A stretch of DNA of 64,000 nt from positions 151,103 through 215,102 of the forward strand of contig NZ_BBUZ01000034.1 in NCBI RefSeq assembly GCF_001417735.1. The letters run 5' to 3'. The notes under the pieces were generated by a model. That model was given only the letters and a program-made list of their open reading frames with translations, did not search any database and was not told the DNA's origin. Below, in pieces: positions 15,346-26,224 of the stretch (positions are counted from its first letter, which is position 1; each line of letters begins with the position of its first letter). The translations under genes and the position numbers were made by a program. The DNA is from Streptomyces sp. NBRC 110028. GTDB taxonomy: Bacteria > Actinomycetota > Actinomycetes > Streptomycetales > Streptomycetaceae.

Positions 15346-16458
15346 TTACTTCTCCTGCTTCTTTCGCCAGCGGATCCCCGCTTCGAGGAAACCGTCCAGC
15401 TCGCCGTCGAGCACCGCCTGCGGGTTGCCGACCTCGAACTCGGTGCGCAGGTCCTTGACCATCTGGTACGGGTGCAGGACGTACGAACGCATCTGGTTGC
15501 CCCAGGAATTGCCGCCGTCGCCCTTGAGCGCGTCCATCTTGGCCTGCTCCTCCTGGCGGCGGCGCTCGAGCAGCTTCGCCTGGAGGACGTTCATCGCGGT
15601 CGCCCGGTTCTGGATCTGCGAGCGCTCGTTCTGACAGGAGACCACGATGCCGGTCGGGATGTGGGTCAGCCGCACCGCGGAGTCGGTGGTGTTGACGCCC
15701 TGCCCGCCGGGGCCCGACGAACGGTAGACGTCGACCCGCAGCTCGGACTCGTCGATCTCGATGTGGTCGGTCTGCTCGACCACCGGCAGCACCTCGACGC
15801 CCGCGAAGGACGTCTGGCGGCGGCCCTGGTTGTCGAACGGCGAGATGCGCACCAGGCGGTGGGTGCCCTGCTCGACGGAGAGCGTGCCGTAGGCGTACGG
15901 CGTCTGCACGGCGAAGGTGGTCGACTTGATGCCGGCCTCCTCCGCGTACGAGGTCTCGTAGATCTCCGTCTTGTAGCCGTGCCGCTCGGCCCAGCGCAGA
16001 TACATCCGCTGCAGCTGCTCGGCGAAGTCGGCGGCGTCGACGCCGCCCGCCTCGGCGCGGATGTTGACGAGAGCCTCACGGGAGTCGTACTCGCCGGACA
16101 GGAGGGTACGCACCTCCATCTCGTCGACGGCCTTGCGCACGGCCTCCAGCTCGGCCTCGGCCTCGGCCTGCGCGTCCTCGTCGCCCTCGTCGGAGGCCAG
16201 CTCGAACAGCACCTCGAGGTCGTCGATCCGGCCGCGCAGCTCCTCGGCCCGGCGCAGATGGCCCTGGAGGTAGGAGAGCTTGCTGGTGACCTTCTGCGCG
16301 CTCTCCGGGTCGTCCCACAGGGACGGGGCCGCCGCCTGCTCCTCGAGCACGGCGATGTCGGCCCGCATCTTGTCGAGGTCCAGGACGGCCTCGATCGACC
16401 CCATGGTCGAGGAGAGGGACTTCAGCTCTTCGGATACATCGACGACTGCCACGTGCAC
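15346..16458 (-). CDS. prfB: Peptide chain release factor 2
   Basis: This 370-residue class I release factor reads UGA and UAA. The codon-recognition tripeptide SPF is at 206-208 and the catalytic GGQ at 251-253, within YRSSGPGGQGVNTTDSA. The N-terminal coiled region (about 10-120) is complete. There is no in-frame UGA or programmed frameshift of the kind found in E. coli prfB. The start is the ATG at 16458 or a GTG two codons later. ftsE lies 1.7 kb downstream in the same orientation but is separated by the surface-protein and zinc-ribbon genes. Confidence 0.96.
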   Translation of the reverse strand: MHVAVVDVSEELKSLSSTMGSIEAVLDLDKMRADIAVLEEQAAAPSLWDDPESAQKVTSKLSYLQGHLRRAEELRGRIDDLEVLFELASDEGDEDAQAEAEAELEAVRKAVDEMEVRTLLSGEYDSREALVNIRAEAGGVDAADFAEQLQRMYLRWAERHGYKTEIYETSYAEEAGIKSTTFAVQTPYAYGTLSVEQGTHRLVRISPFDNQGRRQTSFAGVEVLPVVEQTDHIEIDESELRVDVYRSSGPGGQGVNTTDSAVRLTHIPTGIVVSCQNERSQIQNRATAMNVLQAKLLERRRQEEQAKMDALKGDGGNSWGNQMRSYVLHPYQMVKDLRTEFEVGNPQAVLDGELDGFLEAGIRWRKKQEK

Positions 16459-16539
16459 CAGCCTAACCGCTATAGAAGGATCTCCGGCCCGTCGGTCCCT
16501 CGCCGGGACAGCGGGCCCTCATGGGAGGACCGGCGGCCC

Positions 16540-17976
16540 TCATGGGGCACCGGAACCCTGCCCTGACTCCTGCCCCGAACCCTGTCCGCCACCCTGTCCT
16601 GCGCCCTGTCCGGAGTCCTGCGAGGACGAGTGTTCGCCGCCCTTGGGCGCATCGCCGCCGTCCCCGCCGCCCGCGACCAGCCACCCGCCGATGCCCAGGA
16701 CGACCAGCGCCGCCACCGTGGCCGCGGCGACCTTGAGCCGACGGCGGCGCAGCGCCCCCGAGACCGCGGGATGGCGCGCCGAGCCCGCCCGGCGCTGACC
16801 GTGAACGCGGGGCGCGCGCGCGGTGCCGTGCGCGCCGCCCGCCAGCTCGTCCGCGCTGGGCACGCGCATGCTGGTGTGCGTATCGCGGCTGCTGTCCGGC
16901 ACCGCGCCCGGGACCAGCGGGACCGCGCCGCGCCGCCGCCGCTGCGGCCCGCCCTGGCCGTACCCCTGCCCGGCCCCCTGGTCGTAGCCCTGGCCCTGGC
17001 CCGGTCCGGCGGCGGGCCGGTGCCCGCCCTCCGGGTGGGCGCCCTCGTCCTCCCGCCGCTCCTCGGACTCGTCCGGCTCGTCGATGTCCAGCGGCGGGTA
17101 CCCGGCCAGGCCGGGCAGGATCTCGCGCAGCCGCGCGGCCAGCTCGGAGGCGCGCAGCCGGGAGGCGGGCGCCTTGGCGAGGCACTGGAGCAGCAGCTGC
17201 CACAGCTCGTCGGGGATACCGGGCAGCGGGGCGACGGTCTCCGTCACATGGCGGCGCAGGATCGCGCCGGGGTGGCCGCCGCCGAACGGGGTGAAGCCCG
17301 CCAGCAGCTCGTACAACACCGTGGCCAGGGCGTACACATCCACGCTGGCGCGCGGCGGCAGCCCCTCGATGATCTCCGGCGCGAGGTAGTCGGGGGTGCC
17401 GATGACGCTGCGCGGGTTGGGCGAGCGGCCCTGCGACTGCTGCTGGCCGCGGGGCGGGCGGCCGCCGCGGGACCGGCCCGGTTCGTCGACCAGGCGCGCG
17501 ATGCCGAAGTCGGTCAGCAGGGCGGGGTGGGAGCGGCCGGGGCCGAGCGGTCCCTGCATGTCCAGCAGGACGTTCTCCGGTTTGACGTCCCGGTGCACGA
17601 TCCCGGCGGCGTGCGCCGCGGCCAGCCCGTCGGCGACGTCCGCGGAGATCGCGACCGCGGCCTCCGGGGACAGCCGCCGCTCGCGGTCGAGCCGGGTGCG
17701 CAGATCCGTACCGCGGATCAGGTCCATGACGAGGGCCAGGTCGTTGCCGTCCACCACGAGATCACGCACGCCGACCACCCGTGGGTGGTCGAGGCTGAGC
17801 AGCGCGGTGCGCTCCTGTACGAAACGGCCCACGAGCTCCTCGTCGGAGGCGAGATCCTCGCGCAGGAGCTTGATGGCGACCGGGCCCTCGGGACCGTCGC
17901 CCAGCCACACCGTGCCGGCGCTGCCGCGGCCCAGGACCTGGTGCGCGGTGTACCGGCTGCCGATCTTCCGTGACAA
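16540..17976 (-). CDS. pkaB: Ser/Thr protein kinase, PkaB-like
   Basis: This is a Hanks-type kinase of 478 residues from the TTG at 17976. That start is chosen because GGAG stands 5 bases before it and the resulting N-terminus (SRKIGSRY) matches that of its neighbour kinase (RPVGSKY). An upstream GTG at 18006 is possible. The domain holds the Gly-rich loop GRGSAG, the VAIKLL lysine, HRDVKPENVLL and DFGIARL. A Pro/Gln/Gly-rich linker, one membrane helix (KVAAATVAALVVLGIGGWLVAG) and an external tail of SGQG repeats follow. The adjacent pair corresponds in arrangement to pkaB and pkaA of S. coelicolor. Confidence 0.88.
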   Translation of the reverse strand: MSRKIGSRYTAHQVLGRGSAGTVWLGDGPEGPVAIKLLREDLASDEELVGRFVQERTALLSLDHPRVVGVRDLVVDGNDLALVMDLIRGTDLRTRLDRERRLSPEAAVAISADVADGLAAAHAAGIVHRDVKPENVLLDMQGPLGPGRSHPALLTDFGIARLVDEPGRSRGGRPPRGQQQSQGRSPNPRSVIGTPDYLAPEIIEGLPPRASVDVYALATVLYELLAGFTPFGGGHPGAILRRHVTETVAPLPGIPDELWQLLLQCLAKAPASRLRASELAARLREILPGLAGYPPLDIDEPDESEERREDEGAHPEGGHRPAAGPGQGQGYDQGAGQGYGQGGPQRRRRGAVPLVPGAVPDSSRDTHTSMRVPSADELAGGAHGTARAPRVHGQRRAGSARHPAVSGALRRRRLKVAAATVAALVVLGIGGWLVAGGGDGGDAPKGGEHSSSQDSGQGAGQGGGQGSGQESGQGSGAP

Positions 17977-18181
17977 GACTGCTCCGAATCCTCCGACAGG
18001 GGGCACGTTGGCGACAAAGCTACGCGGCTACTGGCGCGTTGGGGGCACCAGACAGCGCCAACTGTCACTTCTGAGCGGAAAACACCCCTTGGATATCGAC
18101 AAATCACCTGACTCGGCGCATCGGTCGGGGTGTTGAGGGCGCTCCGGTGTGCTCGTGGTGCGCGGCGGATTCAGCCGTGGG

Positions 18182-19867
<1,686 letters not shown>

Positions 19868-20371
19868 GTCATGCGCTCCCTGGTCGTGGTCGTATCGCTT
19901 GCATCGCTTGCTGCGTCGCTTGTACTGACTGCCGTGCTCGTCCGCCCACTGTAATGGGGACGGACAAGGTGCCGTACCGATCACCGCGGGACCCGACCGG
20001 GCGCGCGACCGGGCCCCCGGGGAAGACGCGTGATCCGGAGGGACGGTTGCCCGCTCCTCGCTCCCCGGCACGGCGGAGCCGTCCTCGGCCGGGCGGCGCT
20101 CGCACGGCACTCACGCAGCGGATCCGGTCGCAATCAGCCAGTTTCGGCCGACTAGCCGACCAATCAAGATCATGTGGCGCCAGGCGGCGGGCGAAGTGTC
20201 AGCGGCAGGTGCGAGGATGCACGCAGCACGGAAGCGCCGAGCGGCGGGGGACTCACGCTCCGTGACCCGTACGACCCCGTACGGACCTGTACGTGCCGAA
20301 GCGCCTGGGGGCGAGGCGGCGGGGTTGGCACCCCCGCCCGGCCCCCCGGACAGAAGGGACCGTTGACGGCG
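19868..20371. promoter_or_regulatory. Divergent intergenic region pkaA / FHA-FtsK gene
   Basis: About 500 bp lie between two divergent genes and must carry both promoters. Near 19895-19925 there are short direct repeats of the type GCATCGCTT / GCGTCGCTT. The rest looks non-coding, with no palindrome or recognisable -10/-35 pair seen. Confidence 0.35.
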
Positions 20372-23300
20372 ATGCAGATTCGGCTGACCGTCCTCGGGCC
20401 GCGCAGCGCCCATCCGGGCCGTTCCGGCCATCCTGCGCCCGCGCCGCCGCCGCACGCCCTCGCGGGCGCGGTGGACGTGCTCGTGACCGCTCCCGTCGGC
20501 ACCGCCCTCGCCTCCGTGACGAGCGGCCTCGCCGCCGCCGTCGCCGCGGCCGGGCACGACGCCGGGGGCGGCACCGGCGCGGTCGTGGTCTACGCGGGCT
20601 CGGAGCGGCTCGACCCACAGCGCTGCGCGCTCGGCGAGCCGCCGCTGGTGGACGGCGCGGTGCTCTCCCTCCACACCCCGGCCGACCCCGATCACTACCC
20701 CGGCTACCCGGGCTACCCCGGGCTGCCCGAGGCGGCCGTGTCCGACGCCACGGTCCACCTGGACGTGATCGCCGGGCCCGACGCGGGCGGCGTCCACCTG
20801 CTGCACGGCGGCCAGGTCCGCATCGGCCGCTCCGCCGAGGCCGACGTCCCCCTGGACGACCCCGACGTCTCCCGGCTGCACTGCGCCGTGACAGTCACCG
20901 AGGACGGCCGGGTGACCATCGCCGACCTCGGCTCGACGAACGGCACCGCCGCCGACGGCGCCCCCGTCGGCCGCGACCCCGTACCGCTCGCGCCGGGCGC
21001 GCTGCTCCGGATCGGGGAGTCCGCGCTGCGGCTGCGCGCCCCCGCCGCCGCGCCGTCGTCCCCGGTCCGCCTCCCGGTCCACCCGGACGGCGAGGGCCAT
21101 CTGCGGGTCGCCCCCCGCACGGACGGTGTGGCCCACGCCCAGGGCCCCTGGACCGGCGCCCCGGCGCCCCGCCACCCCGGCCGGGGCTGGGCCCCGGCCG
21201 GCCAGTGGGACGCCACGACCCACGCGGGCCCCCAGGGCGTCACCCCCCACCCCGGAGCCCCCACCACCCACGGCACGGGCACCTCGCCCGGCGCCCCGCC
21301 CGCGGACACGGGGCGGCCTGCCGAGCGTCCGGCAGCCCCGGGCCACCCCGCCGCCCAGGCCCCCTGGGCCGAAGGCCCGGCGCGCGGCGGCGCGCCGTAC
21401 GGTGCCGCTGCCGCCACCGGGCCGCGCGGCGCCGCCGGGCGGCCAGGCGCGGGCGGCGACGCACCGCATGGCGGCCCGGCGGGCAGCGGAGGCCCCGGAC
21501 AGCCAGGCGCGGCGGGCAACGCCCCCTACGGCGCACGGTCCGCAGCCCCCGCGCACGACGCGCAGGAGCCATGGGACCCCCGTACGGGCGGTGGCAGGCA
21601 CCCCGCGAGCCCCGGCCCCCGCCCCGGGGGCCCGGCGGGCGGCGGCGCGCCGTACGACGACCAGGCCCACCCCGGACCGCGCGGCGCGACCGGCCGACGC
21701 CCGGCCGACGACCGCGGCACCACGGGACAGCCGGGCGCGGGTGAAGCCGCGTCCTACGGCACCCCCGGCGGACCGCACGGCGCGCAGGAACCCTGGCCGG
21801 ACGACAGCCGCACCGGCCAGGGCAGGCATCCCGCGAGCCCGGGCCCCCGGGCCGGAGGCGGCGCGCCGTACGACGACCAGGCCGCCACCGGACCGCGCGG
21901 CGCGGTCGGCGGGCCCCCGGCCGACGCGCGCGGGCTTCCCGGACAGCGCGGCAGCGGCGGGGGTTCCGGCGGCCCGCGAGAACCCTGGCCGGGCGGTGCG
22001 GATCGCCAAGGTGCGGCCGGCGGCTCCGGGCGCGGCGGCCAGGAGCCCTGGGCCCCGGGCCCCACAGCAGGCGGCGCGCCGCACGGCGCAGCCGACCGGC
22101 GTCCCGGGGGCCGGGGGCGGGGGACGCCGTTGCGGGGGACCACCGTGCCGCAGGGGCTCGGCGAGGCGGGGGCGTACGCGTACGACGCGCCCGGGGCGCA
22201 GGTCCGGCGGCGTGGGATAGGGGCCTGGGTGCGGCAGCTGACCGGGGGCCGGGGCGCCGACGAGCGCGGCGCGGACGAGGCGGTGAGCGCCGAGGACGCG
22301 GCGGCGCGGGCGGCCGAGGAGGCCGCCGCGCTGCACCGGCGGTGGCCGGACCCCGCCGCGGTGCTGATGACGGCGCTGGGGCCGGGGCCGCGGCTGTGGG
22401 AGCGCGGGCCGGGCCACCCGGACGCGCTCACCGTGCGGCTCGGCTCCGCCGACCGGCTCTCGGGCGCGGGCGGGCTGCTGCCCGCGGCGCCCGTGACCGT
22501 CGATCTGCGGCAGGCGGGTTCGCTGGGGCTGGCGGGGCCGCGCGGGCGGCTGGCCGGGCTCGCCCGGTCCGTCGTGGCGCAGCTCGCGGCGCTGCACCCG
22601 CCGGGCACGCTGGAGATCGTGCTGCTCAGCACCGAGGACCGGCCCGCCGAGTGGTCCTGGCTGGGCTGGCTGCCGCAGCTCCAGCCGTTGCGCGGGCAGG
22701 ACTGCCGGTTGCTGCTGGCGTACGACGCGGAGCAGGTGACGGCCCGTGCGGCGGAGCTGACGCGGCGGCTGAACGACGCCGCCGGGAGCCCGGCCGGGCC
22801 GTACACGGTGGTGATCGTGGACGGCGATCCGGGCCCGCCCGCGCTGCGCGAGACGCTCGGGCGGCTGGCGGTGGGCGGTCCGGGGGCCGGGATCCATCTG
22901 CTGTGTCTGGCCGAGGCCCCGGCCGCGTCGCCCGCCTCACCGCTGTCGATGAGCTACGAGACGGCGTGCGCGGCCTCCGCGGCGTTCACGTCGTGCGAGG
23001 TGGCGGCGCTGCTGAGCGGTGATGTGGCCACCGGGCTGCAGATCGTGCGCCGGGATGCCGCCACCGGCGGCGCGGGCGTCCCCATGTGGGTGGCCGGGGC
23101 CACCACGGCAGCCACCGTGGACGCGGTGTCGGGGGCGTGGGCCGAGCGGTTCGCGCGGGCGCTCGCGCCCCTGCGCCCGGCCGCTTCCGGCCACGGCGAC
23201 GAGGGCGGTCCGGGGCGGCAGGTGTCGGCTCCGCTGCCCGACTCGGCCCGGCTGCTGGACGAGTTGGGGCTGGCCCGGGCCACCCCCGCCTCGCTGATGG

Positions 23301-24517
23301 CCCGTTGGGCGGCCGCCGCGGACGAGGTTCCGGCGGGCGGGCGGGCGCTCGCGGTGCTGGGCGCCGGGCCGCGCGGGCCGGTGACCGTCGACCTGGCCGC
23401 CGACGGCCCGCATCTGCTGATCGACGGCGGGGCGGGCACCGGCAAGACGGAGCTGCTGCGGTCGCTGGCCGCCTCGCTCGCGGCCGCCGAGCGCCCCGAC
23501 CGGCTGGAGCTGGTGCTCCTCGACGGCGCGGGGGCGAGCGACGGCGCGGAGCGCGGCGAGGGGCTGCGGATGTGCACCGACCTGCCGCATGTGTCGACGT
23601 ATCTGGCGGCCTCCGACCCGGTGCGGATGCGGGAGTTCGCGCAGGCGCTCAGCTCGGAGCTGAAGCGTCGGGCCGAGCTGCTGGGCCGACTGGACTTCGT
23701 CGCCTGGCACGGTCGGCTCCGGGAGGGCACGGGCGTGAGCGCGGCGGGCGGCGCTTCCCCGCGGGTGATCGCGCCCCGCTCCCCCGGTGACGTCGACGCG
23801 CCGCCCAGTACGACGCTGAGGCTGCGCCCCCAGCGCGGCCGCCACGACCAGCCCGACCAGCCCGACCGGTCCGGCCGCCCCGACCGTCCCGGCCCGGGTG
23901 GGCAGCACGACCCCGAAGCGCGCACCGCGGAAGCTCCGCGCCCCTTCCCCCGCCTCGTCGTCCTCGTCGACGACTTCGACGCGCTGGTGGCACCGGCCCT
24001 CGGCAGCCCGGGCCGCCCGGCGGCCGGTTCGGTCGTCCGCGCGCTGGAGGCGATCGCCCGCGACGGCGCCCACCTCGGCGTCCACCTGGTGGCGGCGTCC
24101 GGCCGCCCGGACCGTACGGCGGACACGGCGGCGGTCGAGCGGGCCGGGCTGCGGATCGTCCTGGAGCCCCGCCCGCTGGGTCCCGCCTCGTCCGAGCGGC
24201 CGGAGGCGGAGACCCACACGTCCGACGCGTCCGGTGAGCCCGGCGGGGAGCACGCCCCCGGCCGCGGCCGTCTGCTGCGCCCGGAGGACGCCGCGACGAC
24301 CCCGTTCCAGGCGGGCCGGGTCACCGGGCGGATACCGCGCACCGCGACCCAGCGGCCGACGGTCGTCACCCTGGAGTGGGAGCGGATGGGTGATCCCCCG
24401 GCCCGCCGCCCGCTGCGGGAACTGGGCAACGGGCCGACCGATCTGGCGCTGCTCGCCAGCGCGCTCCAGCGCGCCGCGCAGTCGGCCGACGCGCCGACCG
24501 CGCCCGCGCTGATCTGA
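20372..24517 (+). CDS. FHA-domain FtsK/SpoIIIE-type ATPase
   Basis: This is a 1381-residue protein from the ATG at 20372 (MQIRLTVLG), which follows a GAAGGGAC site. An FHA phosphothreonine-binding domain lies at about 140-195 (RIGRSAEADVPL, SRLHC, STNGT). Then comes a low-complexity linker of about 400 residues dominated by Gly, Ala and Pro with repeated GAPY and PGPR units. The C-terminal half has a first FtsK-like lobe whose Walker A position reads GLAGPRGRLAG and so lacks the lysine. A second lobe has an intact Walker A GGAGTGKTELL (~1020) and Walker B RLVVLVDDFDAL (~1195). No membrane helix was seen, unlike EccC of type VII secretion. Divergence from two Ser/Thr kinases and the FHA domain suggest a phospho-controlled motor. 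The substrate is unknown. Confidence 0.82.
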   Translation: MQIRLTVLGPRSAHPGRSGHPAPAPPPHALAGAVDVLVTAPVGTALASVTSGLAAAVAAAGHDAGGGTGAVVVYAGSERLDPQRCALGEPPLVDGAVLSLHTPADPDHYPGYPGYPGLPEAAVSDATVHLDVIAGPDAGGVHLLHGGQVRIGRSAEADVPLDDPDVSRLHCAVTVTEDGRVTIADLGSTNGTAADGAPVGRDPVPLAPGALLRIGESALRLRAPAAAPSSPVRLPVHPDGEGHLRVAPRTDGVAHAQGPWTGAPAPRHPGRGWAPAGQWDATTHAGPQGVTPHPGAPTTHGTGTSPGAPPADTGRPAERPAAPGHPAAQAPWAEGPARGGAPYGAAAATGPRGAAGRPGAGGDAPHGGPAGSGGPGQPGAAGNAPYGARSAAPAHDAQEPWDPRTGGGRHPASPGPRPGGPAGGGAPYDDQAHPGPRGATGRRPADDRGTTGQPGAGEAASYGTPGGPHGAQEPWPDDSRTGQGRHPASPGPRAGGGAPYDDQAATGPRGAVGGPPADARGLPGQRGSGGGSGGPREPWPGGADRQGAAGGSGRGGQEPWAPGPTAGGAPHGAADRRPGGRGRGTPLRGTTVPQGLGEAGAYAYDAPGAQVRRRGIGAWVRQLTGGRGADERGADEAVSAEDAAARAAEEAAALHRRWPDPAAVLMTALGPGPRLWERGPGHPDALTVRLGSADRLSGAGGLLPAAPVTVDLRQAGSLGLAGPRGRLAGLARSVVAQLAALHPPGTLEIVLLSTEDRPAEWSWLGWLPQLQPLRGQDCRLLLAYDAEQVTARAAELTRRLNDAAGSPAGPYTVVIVDGDPGPPALRETLGRLAVGGPGAGIHLLCLAEAPAASPASPLSMSYETACAASAAFTSCEVAALLSGDVATGLQIVRRDAATGGAGVPMWVAGATTAATVDAVSGAWAERFARALAPLRPAASGHGDEGGPGRQVSAPLPDSARLLDELGLARATPASLMARWAAAADEVPAGGRALAVLGAGPRGPVTVDLAADGPHLLIDGGAGTGKTELLRSLAASLAAAERPDRLELVLLDGAGASDGAERGEGLRMCTDLPHVSTYLAASDPVRMREFAQALSSELKRRAELLGRLDFVAWHGRLREGTGVSAAGGASPRVIAPRSPGDVDAPPSTTLRLRPQRGRHDQPDQPDRSGRPDRPGPGGQHDPEARTAEAPRPFPRLVVLVDDFDALVAPALGSPGRPAAGSVVRALEAIARDGAHLGVHLVAASGRPDRTADTAAVERAGLRIVLEPRPLGPASSERPEAETHTSDASGEPGGEHAPGRGRLLRPEDAATTPFQAGRVTGRIPRTATQRPTVVTLEWERMGDPPARRPLRELGNGPTDLALLASALQRAAQSADAPTAPALI

Positions 24518-24535
24518 GCGACGGACTCCCGGCCG

Positions 24536-24569
24536 GAGGGGCGGGCCGCACCGCGGCCCGTCACCCCTC
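24536..24569. terminator. Terminator after the FHA-FtsK gene
   Basis: GAGGGGCGGGCCGC (24536-24549) pairs with GCGGCCCG (24553-24560) and, across a 3-base bulge, CCCCTC (24564-24569), around a 3-base loop. It begins 18 bases after the stop codon. Confidence 0.75.
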
Positions 24570-24599
24570 GGCGTCCCCCGATCAATTGACGCCTTAACC

Positions 24600-24668
24600 G
24601 ATCCCAGACCCCAGATCCCAGACCCCAGATCACCGATCCCGGACCCCAGATCCCAGACCCGGATCACC
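24600..24668. repeat. Two tandem ~35-bp repeats built of GATCCCAGACC units
   Basis: The segment 24600-24634 is followed directly by a near-copy at 24635-24668. Each contains two or three smaller units of the form CCCAGATCCCAGAC and ends in GATCACC. The array lies between the FHA-FtsK terminator and the sugar-transport operon. Confidence 0.85.
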
Positions 24669-24697
24669 GATCTGCCCGTTCCGCTCCCTCTTTGTGA

Positions 24698-24743
24698 TTC
24701 GGCGTTCATCACGGCCCGGTCACGACCGTGAGTGAACGCCGAA
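24698..24743. promoter_or_regulatory. 46-bp two-step inverted repeat upstream of sugar ABC operon
   Basis: TTCGGCGTTCA (24698-24708) pairs with TGAACGCCGAA (24733-24743), and immediately inside, TCACGG pairs with CCGTGA with one unpaired G. It lies 90 bp before the binding-protein start. It could be an operator for a sugar-responsive LacI-type repressor, none of which is encoded nearby, or a leader hairpin. Confidence 0.55.
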
Positions 24744-24833
24744 AACAGTATTGCCACGTTGGGTGACCGGGCGTAGGACTGTCGCACGGGACACGACCGC
24801 GCGCGCGGCGGTCGGCATCGGAGGGAAACGGGG

Positions 24834-26201
24834 ATGCAGAAATCGCTTCGCAGGAAGCGGAGGAAGCGAGCGGCACGAGCCGCGCTGGCCGCGGCGTCGG
24901 CGGGAGCGCTCATGCTCACCGCCGCGGGCTGCGGCGGCGACGACGGGGACACGGTCAGCGGCGGCCCGCCGCCGGTCACCGTGAAGCTGCCTCAGCTGAA
25001 GGGCCAGAAGCTCCAGGTCACCGCGGTCTGGACGGGGACGGAGCAAGAGAACTTCACCAAGGTGCTGAAGGAGTTCGAGAAGCGCACCGGCGCCAAGGTC
25101 TCCTTCGTGCCCAGTGGTGACGACATGGCGGGCTTCGTCGGCTCGAAGGTCGCGGGCGGTTCGCCGCCGGACGTGGCGATGGTCGGCCAGGTCGGGGTGA
25201 TGCGCGAATTCGCGCAGAAGGGCTGGGCGAAACCGCTCGACGCCGCCGCCAAGGCGGAGGTGAACAAGAACTTCGCCAAGGGCTGGCAGGATCTCGGCTC
25301 GTACGACGGCAAGCAGTACGGGGTGTATTTCAAGGCCAGCAACAAGTCCCTGCTCTGGTACAACACCTCGGCCTTCGACTACGCGGGCGCGAAGGTGCCG
25401 AAGACCTGGAACGAATTCCTGGCCCAGGCCCAGCTGATCTCGGATTCCGGCACCGACGCGGTCGCGGTCGGCGGCCAGGACGGCTGGACGCTGACCGACT
25501 GGTTCGAGAACGTCTATCTCTCCCAGGCGGGACCGGAGAAGTACGACCAGCTCGCCCGGCACAAAATCAAATGGACCGACCCATCGGTCAAGAAGGCCCT
25601 CGAAACGCTCGCCCAGCTGTGGGGCGCGAAGGGTCTGGTCGCGGGCGGCCGCGGCGGCGCGCTGCAGACCGCGTTCCCGGATTCGGTCACCAAGGCCTTC
25701 GGCAACGCCGCCGAGCCCGAGGCGGGCATGGTCTTCGAGGCCGACTTCGTCGCCGCCAACGTCCAGGACGCGGGCGCGGAACTCGGCGGGGACGCCAAGG
25801 TGTTCCCGTTCCCGGCGGTGGGCGCCAAGCCACCGGTGGTGACCGGCGGCGACGTGGGCGTGGCGCTGAAGAACAGCAAGGCCGCGCAGGCGCTGCTGAC
25901 GTTCCTGGCCTCGCCCGACGCCGCGACCATCTGGGCCCGTTCCGGCGGCTTCATCTCGGCGAACAGAAACGTCAAATTCAGCGCCTATCCCAATGACCCG
26001 ATGCGTGACATCGCCAAGGCGCTCATCGCGGCGGGCAATGACTTCCGGTTCGACATGTCCGACCAGGCCCCGGCCTCCTTCGGCGGAAAGCCCGCCCAGG
26101 GCGAGTGGAAAGCGCTCCAGGACTTCCTCAAGAACCCGAGGAACGTCGAAGGAATCCAGCGCCAGTTGGAAGCCGATGCCGCCAAGGCGTACAAGAACTG
26201 A
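24834..26201 (+). CDS. Sugar ABC transporter substrate-binding lipoprotein
   Basis: This 455-residue family 1 (MalE-type) solute-binding protein resembles the alpha-glucoside group. A very basic start (KSLRRKRRKRAARAA) and hydrophobic stretch lead to the lipobox LTAAGC, with Cys33 as the lipidated residue. The mature part shows GTEQENFTKVLKEFEKRTGAKV, AMVGQVGVMREFAQKG and a conserved GDVGVALKNSKAAQALL region. It starts an operon with two permeases. No ATPase gene follows, consistent with Streptomyces importers of this class, which borrow the shared MsiK ATPase. The exact sugar cannot be told from sequence. Confidence 0.92.
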   Translation: MQKSLRRKRRKRAARAALAAASAGALMLTAAGCGGDDGDTVSGGPPPVTVKLPQLKGQKLQVTAVWTGTEQENFTKVLKEFEKRTGAKVSFVPSGDDMAGFVGSKVAGGSPPDVAMVGQVGVMREFAQKGWAKPLDAAAKAEVNKNFAKGWQDLGSYDGKQYGVYFKASNKSLLWYNTSAFDYAGAKVPKTWNEFLAQAQLISDSGTDAVAVGGQDGWTLTDWFENVYLSQAGPEKYDQLARHKIKWTDPSVKKALETLAQLWGAKGLVAGGRGGALQTAFPDSVTKAFGNAAEPEAGMVFEADFVAANVQDAGAELGGDAKVFPFPAVGAKPPVVTGGDVGVALKNSKAAQALLTFLASPDAATIWARSGGFISANRNVKFSAYPNDPMRDIAKALIAAGNDFRFDMSDQAPASFGGKPAQGEWKALQDFLKNPRNVEGIQRQLEADAAKAYKN

Positions 26202-26224
26202 CGACTCGACCGGGAGATCCACAT

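Noticed and set aside
15346..16458. Programmed frameshift in prfB
   Set aside because: The frame is continuous with no in-frame UGA, so no frameshift is needed.
24600..24668. CRISPR-like direct repeats
   Set aside because: The units are adjacent with no spacers between them; this is a plain tandem repeat.
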